A DNA stretch of 43,445 nt from Arthrobacter subterraneus (lineage in GTDB: Bacteria; Actinomycetota; Actinomycetes; Actinomycetales; Micrococcaceae): the NCBI RefSeq assembly GCF_900099735.1, contig NZ_FNDT01000021.1, forward strand, positions 1 through 43,445, in the 5' to 3' direction. The notes under the pieces are model-generated. The model ran no database searches. It had not been told where the DNA came from and saw only the letters and a list, made by a program, of their open reading frames with translations. This document shows positions 38,659-43,445 of this stretch, one piece after another (positions within the stretch are counted from its first letter, which is position 1; each line of letters begins with the position of its first letter). Both the position numbers and the translations under genes were made by a program.

Positions 38659-39423
38659 TCATTCGCCGGGGCTATGCAGAGCGGGTAAGGCTCCTGAAGC
38701 AGCGCGAATGTGATGCTCCGTGAGGTCCGCCGCGAGCTTTCCGTCGCCCGCGATGATCGCGTCGAAAATGGCCTGATGTTGTTCCCGCAGCATGGTCACA
38801 ACCGGCGACCAGTCGTTCAACTGACGGAACGCTTCCAGGATCGGAGCACGCAGCGAGGCCCTGATTGCAATCGTCAGATCCGCTACCAAACGGTTTCCGC
38901 TTGCCTCCGCGATAGCAACGTGGAACGCAGTGTCGGCATCGTTGAACTCTTCGCGGGAAATTGCTTCCGAGTTCATGCGATTCAGCGGATCACGAATGCC
39001 CGCCACGGACTCGTCGTTCAAGTTCTCCGCAGCGAAGATGGCGCTGGATCGTTCCAACATCACGCGTGCGTCGATGACATCCGCGAGCTGGAAGTTGGAT
39101 AGGGCAATGTGCAGCCGGAGGAAACGGGTAAGCGCTTCGCCTGAGAAGGAGGCTATGAAGGTTCCCGCTTCCGCTCCAGCTCCGACGCTGGAACGAAGTA
39201 CGCCTTGTCCCTCAAGGACTCTTATCGCCTCACGGACGCCCGCCCGGCTCACCTGCAGTCGCGCCGCAAGCTCACGTTCGGCCGGTAGCGGATCCCCCAC
39301 TTTGAGCGCGCCGCTCAAAATCTGGTCTTCAATTGCCTCGATGACCAGCTCATGCGCGCGGGCGCGTGCAACCGGGCGCCAAGTGGGGCTGTCCAGCCAC
39401 GAACTAGGGACGTTTTCGCTCAT
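38659..39423 (-). CDS. GntR/FadR-family regulator, LldR-like
   Basis: A 254-residue repressor of the FadR subfamily. The winged helix-turn-helix is LPAERELAARLQVSRAGVRE (about 45-64), followed by AIRVLEGQGVLRSSVGAGAEAGTF; the C-terminal FCD domain has DARVMLERSSAIFAAENL, DTAFHVAIAEASGNRLV and the metal-binding histidine pattern ending in LTEHHIRAA. It is divergent from an L-lactate permease gene with a canonical FadR-type palindrome between, so an L-lactate-responsive LldR is the likely identity. The ATG has GGAG only one base away, a poor spacing, and the true start may differ slightly. Confidence 0.82.
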   Translation of the reverse strand: MSENVPSSWLDSPTWRPVARARAHELVIEAIEDQILSGALKVGDPLPAERELAARLQVSRAGVREAIRVLEGQGVLRSSVGAGAEAGTFIASFSGEALTRFLRLHIALSNFQLADVIDARVMLERSSAIFAAENLNDESVAGIRDPLNRMNSEAISREEFNDADTAFHVAIAEASGNRLVADLTIAIRASLRAPILEAFRQLNDWSPVVTMLREQHQAIFDAIIAGDGKLAADLTEHHIRAASGALPALHSPGE

Positions 39424-39516
39424 GCTCCAATGATGTCACGCCTCGACACCTCAGGAGGAAAGCGATTTCCCCGGTGAATTCCTTTTCGCCTTGACCGAGC
39501 CTTGACCAAGACCGGG

Positions 39517-39546
39517 TTGACGTAGATCACATTTACCCCCTATGGT
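39517..39546 (+). promoter_or_regulatory. Promoter of the L-lactate operon
   Basis: TTGACG (39517-39522) and TATGGT (39541-39546) with 18 bases between. The operator palindrome begins 6 bases downstream, over the expected transcription start. Confidence 0.65.
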
Positions 39547-39551
39547 CATTC

Positions 39552-39566
39552 AGTGGTCAGACCACT
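39552..39566 (+). promoter_or_regulatory. FadR/LldR-type operator
   Basis: AGTGGTC-A-GACCACT is a perfect 15-base palindrome containing the TGGTnnnACCA core known for FadR-subfamily regulators. A second weaker site, GGTCA-AC-TGACC, follows at 39571-39582. Confidence 0.75.
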
Positions 39567-39570
39567 AAAA

Positions 39571-39582
39571 GGTCAACTGACC
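39571..39582 (+). promoter_or_regulatory. Secondary palindrome near the lactate operator
   Basis: GGTCA and TGACC flank AC, a perfect 12-base palindrome five bases after the main operator. It may be an auxiliary regulator site or an mRNA leader feature. Confidence 0.4.
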
Positions 39583-39640
39583 ACCCTCAGCGGCGCAGCA
39601 GTACCCCATAAGCACCAATCGGTCAGAGAGGATCGAAATA

Positions 39641-41425
39641 GTGGACAATCTCGCAGTACTCAGTCTCTTAGCGCTGACGCCCATTCTCATTGTGGGTGTT
39701 CTCTTGGCGGGATTCCGCTGGCCGGCGAAGTTCGCCATGCCGGTCGGTTATATCGCTGCAGTTCTCGTGGCGATGCTGGTCTGGCGGATGGACTTCACCG
39801 GCATCCTTGCCGCATCCCTCGAAGGCCTGGTGATCGCGGCAACCCTGCTCTACGTGGTGTTCGGCGCACTGCTGTTGCTGGCCACGTTGACGGTAGGCGG
39901 GGCGATGTCCACCATCCGTGCCGGATTCAACAACATCTCCGCAGATAGGCGTGTTCAAGCGATCATCGTCGGCTGGCTGTTCGGCAGCTTCATTGAAGGC
40001 GCCTCAGGCTTCGGCACGCCAGCCGCCGTCGTCGCTCCGCTGCTTTTGGCGCTCGGCTTCCCCGCCATGGCCGCGGTAATGATCGGTCTGATCATCCAAA
40101 GCACACCTGTCAGTTTCGGCGCGGTCGGGACCCCGATCATTATCGGTGTCGGCGGTGGGCTCGGAGGAGATCCGGCGGTCGACGAGCGCATGGCCGAGCT
40201 CGGCGTCACCTTCCCTGACTTTGTCGCATCCATTGGATTCGAGGTCGCTCTCATCCACGCCATTGTGGGCCTGCTCATTCCTCTCTTCCTGGCATGCATG
40301 CTGACCGGATTCTTTGGCCCCGAACGGCGCTTCCGTGACGGTCTGGCCGTCTGGCCGTTCGCCATCTACGCCTCACTGGCCATGACCGTCCCTTACGTCC
40401 TGGTCGCGCGTTTCCTCGGCCCTGAATTTCCCTCACTCCTCGGTGGAATCATCGGCCTGACACTGGTCATGTACACCTCCGGCCGCGGCTTCCTCATGCC
40501 CAAGGAAACCTTCGACTTTGGTCCAAGGTCCGGCTGGGCCGAGCGGTGGATAGGCCGCATCCAACCCGCTGAAGCTACGGACACTACTGCGCGCATGAGC
40601 AAGGTGCGCGCCTGGACTCCCTACGTACTGATGGGCCTCCTGCTGGTGGCAACCCGCGTCATCGAACCACTCAAGTCCTTCCTGACGGGCCTTGCCATCC
40701 CTTTCGAGAACATCCTCGGCACCGGGATTACAACCTCAATACAGCCGTTCTACCTCCCAGGCTTCATGCTTATCCTTGCCTCGATTGCAGGCTACGTGCT
40801 GCACCGGATGAGTGGGAGGCAGATTGTCCAAACCTGGAAGATTTCCGGCGCACAGCTGGCAGGAACTGCGGTCGCACTCCTGTTCGCCGTACCGCTGGTG
40901 CGCATTCTTATCCAGTCAGGCCCCGATCTGAACGATTCCGGCATTGCGAGCATGCCGGTAGTCCTAGCTGAAGGTGCTGCGGCCCTGACCGGCGAGGCAT
41001 GGCCTGTCGTGGCGCCATTCATTGGCGCACTGGGTGCCTTCATCGCGGGCTCGAACACCGTGTCCAATCTGACCTTCTCGCAGTTCCAGTTCTCCACCGG
41101 CAGCACCATCGGCGTACCTCCGGAAACAGTGGTGGCAGCACAAGCCGTCGGTGGCGCCGGCGGTAATCCAATCGCGATCCACAACATTGTCGCGGCCTCC
41201 GCCACCGTGGGCCTGCTCGGACGAGAGGGAGACCTACTACGCAAAACAATCATCATCACGACCTACTACTGTCTGGCGGCCGGATCGATCGCATACGTGT
41301 TCATCCACGGGCTCGGACTCAATTTGGGAACCATCATGCTTGTACTGCTCCTGGCAGGTTTGGCCGCCCTTGTCGGCTGGATGAAACGCCAGCCATCGGC
41401 CATAAGCACGCTGAAAACGCACTGA
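39641..41425 (+). CDS. lctP: L-lactate permease (LctP family)
   Basis: A 594-residue polytopic membrane protein that imports L-lactate (and often glycolate) with protons. Family markers are [20 protein letters not shown] at the N-terminus, [20 protein letters not shown] (about 112-131), [20 protein letters not shown] and [20 protein letters not shown] with [20 protein letters not shown] near the end. At least a dozen hydrophobic segments are visible. Start is GTG 39641, with GAGAGGAT upstream at a slightly long spacing. It is followed after 31 bases by the lactate dehydrogenase gene and controlled by the operators at 39552-39582. Confidence 0.9.
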   Translation: MDNLAVLSLLALTPILIVGVLLAGFRWPAKFAMPVGYIAAVLVAMLVWRMDFTGILAASLEGLVIAATLLYVVFGALLLLATLTVGGAMSTIRAGFNNISADRRVQAIIVGWLFGSFIEGASGFGTPAAVVAPLLLALGFPAMAAVMIGLIIQSTPVSFGAVGTPIIIGVGGGLGGDPAVDERMAELGVTFPDFVASIGFEVALIHAIVGLLIPLFLACMLTGFFGPERRFRDGLAVWPFAIYASLAMTVPYVLVARFLGPEFPSLLGGIIGLTLVMYTSGRGFLMPKETFDFGPRSGWAERWIGRIQPAEATDTTARMSKVRAWTPYVLMGLLLVATRVIEPLKSFLTGLAIPFENILGTGITTSIQPFYLPGFMLILASIAGYVLHRMSGRQIVQTWKISGAQLAGTAVALLFAVPLVRILIQSGPDLNDSGIASMPVVLAEGAAALTGEAWPVVAPFIGALGAFIAGSNTVSNLTFSQFQFSTGSTIGVPPETVVAAQAVGGAGGNPIAIHNIVAASATVGLLGREGDLLRKTIIITTYYCLAAGSIAYVFIHGLGLNLGTIMLVLLLAGLAALVGWMKRQPSAISTLKTH

Positions 41426-41456
41426 ATAGATCCGGAAGGAATTCAAGGAGAAACAA

Positions 41457-42710
41457 ATGGTTACCCGACAAGTACCACGGACAGCCGATATCTTCGACCT
41501 GCTGCAGTTCAAGAAAATTGAGCTCAACCCACGTAAACGTAGGCTCGATTCGGCACTGACAATCCATGATCTGCGGGACATCGCAAAGCGTCGTACTCCC
41601 GCGGCTGCCTTTGACTACACCGATGGCGCCGCAGAAGGAGAACTTTCCTTGAGCCGCGCACGCCAGGCGTTTGAGGATGTCGAGTTCCACCCCGCCATCC
41701 TGAACGACGTCTCGACGGTGGACACCTCCACTACTATTCTCGGCGGCGCCTCCGCCCTGCCGTTCGGTATCGCACCCACGGGGTTCACCAGGCTCATGCA
41801 AACCGAAGGTGAGATCGCCGGGGCCAGCGCGGCCGCTGCGGCGGGCATACCATTTACGCTCTCCACACTCGGAACGACCTCCATCGAAGATGTGAAAAAC
41901 GCGAACCCGACTGGACGGAACTGGTTCCAGCTCTACGTTATGAAGCAGCGGGAAATTTCGTACGGGCTGGTCGAGCGCGCGGCCGCCGCCGGGTACGACA
42001 CACTCTTCTTCACTGTCGATACCCCGGTCGCCGGCGCCCGTCTGCGCGATAAGCGCAACGGCTTCTCCATTCCCCCACAAATCGCGCTTGGCACTATCCT
42101 CAACGCTATCCCGCGACCCTGGTGGTGGTGGGACTTCCTCACCACGCCGAAGCTTGAGTTCGCCTCGTTGTCATCCACCGGAGGCACCGTCGGAGAGTTG
42201 CTCAACTCAGCAATGGATCCAACGATCAGCTTTGATGACCTCGGCATCATCCGCGCCATGTGGCCCGGAAAACTAGTGGTCAAGGGTGTGCAGACACTCG
42301 CGGACGCCCGGAAGGTCACCGATCTGGGAGTTGACGGCATTGTCCTGTCCAACCACGGCGGCCGGCAGCTCGACCGCGCACCCATACCCTTCCACCTGCT
42401 GCCCACTGTCGCCCGAGAAGTCGGAAAGGACATCGAGGTCATGATCGACACGGGGATCATGAACGGGGCAGACATTGTCGCCTCCATGGCAATGGGAGCG
42501 AAGTTCACCCTGATCGGCCGCGCCTACCTATACGGGCTCATGGCCGGCGGACGTGAAGGCGTGGACCGCGCGATTCAGATCCTCTCGGAGCAGATCGTAC
42601 GCACCATGCAGTTGCTTCAGGTGAAGTCCATAGAAGAGCTGTCCCCTGACCACGTCACACAGCTCATGAGACTTGAACACCGCGCTCTGGGAGCAGAAGC
42701 CAGAATCTGA
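41457..42710 (+). CDS. lldD: FMN-dependent L-lactate dehydrogenase (LldD-like)
   Basis: A 417-residue alpha-hydroxy-acid oxidising flavoprotein that converts L-lactate to pyruvate and passes electrons to the respiratory chain. Key blocks: [15 protein letters not shown] (FMN-side Tyr), [61 protein letters not shown] and the catalytic [12 protein letters not shown]. The phosphate loop reads [11 protein letters not shown] where plant and yeast members have DGG(I/V)R, with Met in place of Arg; this is seen here directly, and I believe it is common in actinobacterial LldD. About 20 residues longer at the N-terminus than glycolate oxidase. ATG 41457 has AAGGAG six bases upstream. Second gene of the lactate operon. 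Confidence 0.9.
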   Translation: MVTRQVPRTADIFDLLQFKKIELNPRKRRLDSALTIHDLRDIAKRRTPAAAFDYTDGAAEGELSLSRARQAFEDVEFHPAILNDVSTVDTSTTILGGASALPFGIAPTGFTRLMQTEGEIAGASAAAAAGIPFTLSTLGTTSIEDVKNANPTGRNWFQLYVMKQREISYGLVERAAAAGYDTLFFTVDTPVAGARLRDKRNGFSIPPQIALGTILNAIPRPWWWWDFLTTPKLEFASLSSTGGTVGELLNSAMDPTISFDDLGIIRAMWPGKLVVKGVQTLADARKVTDLGVDGIVLSNHGGRQLDRAPIPFHLLPTVAREVGKDIEVMIDTGIMNGADIVASMAMGAKFTLIGRAYLYGLMAGGREGVDRAIQILSEQIVRTMQLLQVKSIEELSPDHVTQLMRLEHRALGAEARI

Positions 42711-42809
42711 CCAGCAGTTTGGGCCTCGACGCGCCTTAATAGTCATCTGGCAAACGTTCTTGGTAGTGGGCCTTCTTCGCCCCTGCCCAAGACAGGAGAT
42801 AGGCAGTAC

Positions 42810-43445
42810 ATGTTCTCGAAGATTCTGGTAGCCAATCGTGGCGAGATCGCCATTCGTGCATTTCGGGCGGGTTTTGAAACCGGCGCGAAGACTGTTGCGG
42901 TGTTCCCGCATGAGGATCGTAATTCGATTCATCGGCAGAAGGCTGACGAGGCGTACCTCATTGGTGAGGAGGGCCATCCGGTCCGTGCATACCTTGATGT
43001 GGATGAGATCGTCCGCGTGGCCAAGGACGCGGGCTGCGACGCCATCTACCCCGGGTACGGTTTCCTGTCCGAGAACCCGAACCTCGCGCGTGCTGCAGCC
43101 GACGCCGGCATCACCTTTGTGGGGCCGCCGGCCGAGGTGCTGGAGCTGGCCGGTAACAAGGTCCGTGCCCTGGAAGCTGCACGCCAGGCCGGTATCCCGG
43201 TCCTGAAGTCCTCGAAGCCGAGCGCCGACCTCGAGGAGCTCGTTGCGGCGGCGGATGAGATCGGTTTCCCGATTTTCGCCAAGGCGGTAGCGGGCGGCGG
43301 CGGACGAGGCATGCGCCGCGTAGACAAGCGGGAGAACCTGCGTGAGGCGCTCGAAGCTGCAATGCGCGAGGCTGATTCCGCGTTCGGTTACCCCACCATG
43401 TTCCTCGAGCAGGCTGTCCTGCGTCCGCGTCACATCGAGGTCCAG
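42810..43445 (+). CDS. pyc: Pyruvate carboxylase, N-terminal part (window ends inside gene)
   Basis: The frame runs from ATG 42810 to the window end, 212 codons. FSKILVANRGEIAIRAFRAG opens the biotin carboxylase domain; ADEAYLIGEEGHPVRAYLDV, with the long insert typical of pyruvate carboxylase rather than acetyl-CoA carboxylase, follows; YPGYGFLSENPNLARAA and the ATP-grasp loop AKAVAGGGGRGMRRV come next. The enzyme carboxylates pyruvate to oxaloacetate using ATP, bicarbonate and biotin. Lying after lactate oxidation genes it fits growth on lactate, where oxaloacetate must be made from pyruvate, although linkage may be chance. AGGAGA lies upstream at long spacing; no convincing promoter was seen in 42711-42809. 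The carboxyltransferase and biotin domains are beyond the window. Confidence 0.88.
   Translation, partial: MFSKILVANRGEIAIRAFRAGFETGAKTVAVFPHEDRNSIHRQKADEAYLIGEEGHPVRAYLDVDEIVRVAKDAGCDAIYPGYGFLSENPNLARAAADAGITFVGPPAEVLELAGNKVRALEAARQAGIPVLKSSKPSADLEELVAAADEIGFPIFAKAVAGGGGRGMRRVDKRENLREALEAAMREADSAFGYPTMFLEQAVLRPRHIEVQ

Noticed and set aside
1..43445. CRISPR array, rRNA, complete tRNA or prophage
   Set aside because: No regularly spaced short repeats, rRNA blocks, complete cloverleaf or phage structural genes were seen on reading both strands.

Overview
The window looks like chromosome of a high-GC Gram-positive bacterium, most likely Arthrobacter or a near relative in the Micrococcaceae. This is inferred from the DUF222/HNH fragment, dense GC-rich coding, many ATGA-overlapping operons, CUT1-type sugar ABC systems without ATPase genes, actinobacterial-style L-lactate genes and a pyruvate carboxylase. 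No database search was possible; every name rests on motifs and context.

Layout. 1-210: 3' end of a DUF222/HNH endonuclease. 451-3183: a probable ArsR-controlled operon (arsR, SRPBCC/AHSA1 protein, flavin reductase, two mini-ORFs, alpha/beta hydrolase). 3226-11154: LacI-type operators, then two permeases, two tandem paralogous sugar-binding lipoproteins, a Gfo/Idh/MocA-PmoA(DUF6807) fusion and a creatinase-like M24 protein. 11258-17510 (minus strand): lacI, LplB- and LplC-type permeases, an LplA-type lipoprotein and a GH32 fructan hydrolase, with an operator at the promoter and a second one inside the first permease gene. 17603-19288 (minus): MhqD-like hydrolase and MhqO-like ring-cleaving dioxygenase. 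19328-20416: APH-fold kinase. 20469-24797 (minus): Gfo/Idh/MocA, uronate dehydrogenase-like, KdgD-like and mandelate racemase-family genes, divergent from lacI at 24952-25977. 26036-26302: GlsB/YeaQ membrane protein. 26417-29243 (minus): split proton-translocating transhydrogenase pntAA-pntAB-pntB. 29419-30435 (minus): lacI. 30500-31826: an insertion sequence. 31847-37229: GH42 beta-galactosidase with its ABC transporter. 37447-38529: fatty acid desaturase. 38659-42710: FadR/LldR-type regulator, L-lactate permease and L-lactate dehydrogenase. 42810 to the end: start of pyruvate carboxylase.

How it fits together. This is a carbohydrate and carboxylate utilisation region built from several LacI- or GntR-controlled modules: fructan, beta-galactoside, uronate/aldarate (with a probable shared operator tying it to the transporter operon 21.6 kb away) and L-lactate. 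None of the three ABC systems carries its own ATPase, so a shared MsmX/MsiK-type ATPase elsewhere is likely. The most novel-looking part is the 3226-11154 operon: two near-identical binding proteins, a fused Gfo/Idh/MocA-PmoA enzyme and an M24 protein that has lost most metal ligands, apparently co-regulated with the aldarate pathway. Convergent or terminal gene ends carry unusually long hairpins, one of which runs exactly from stop codon to stop codon.
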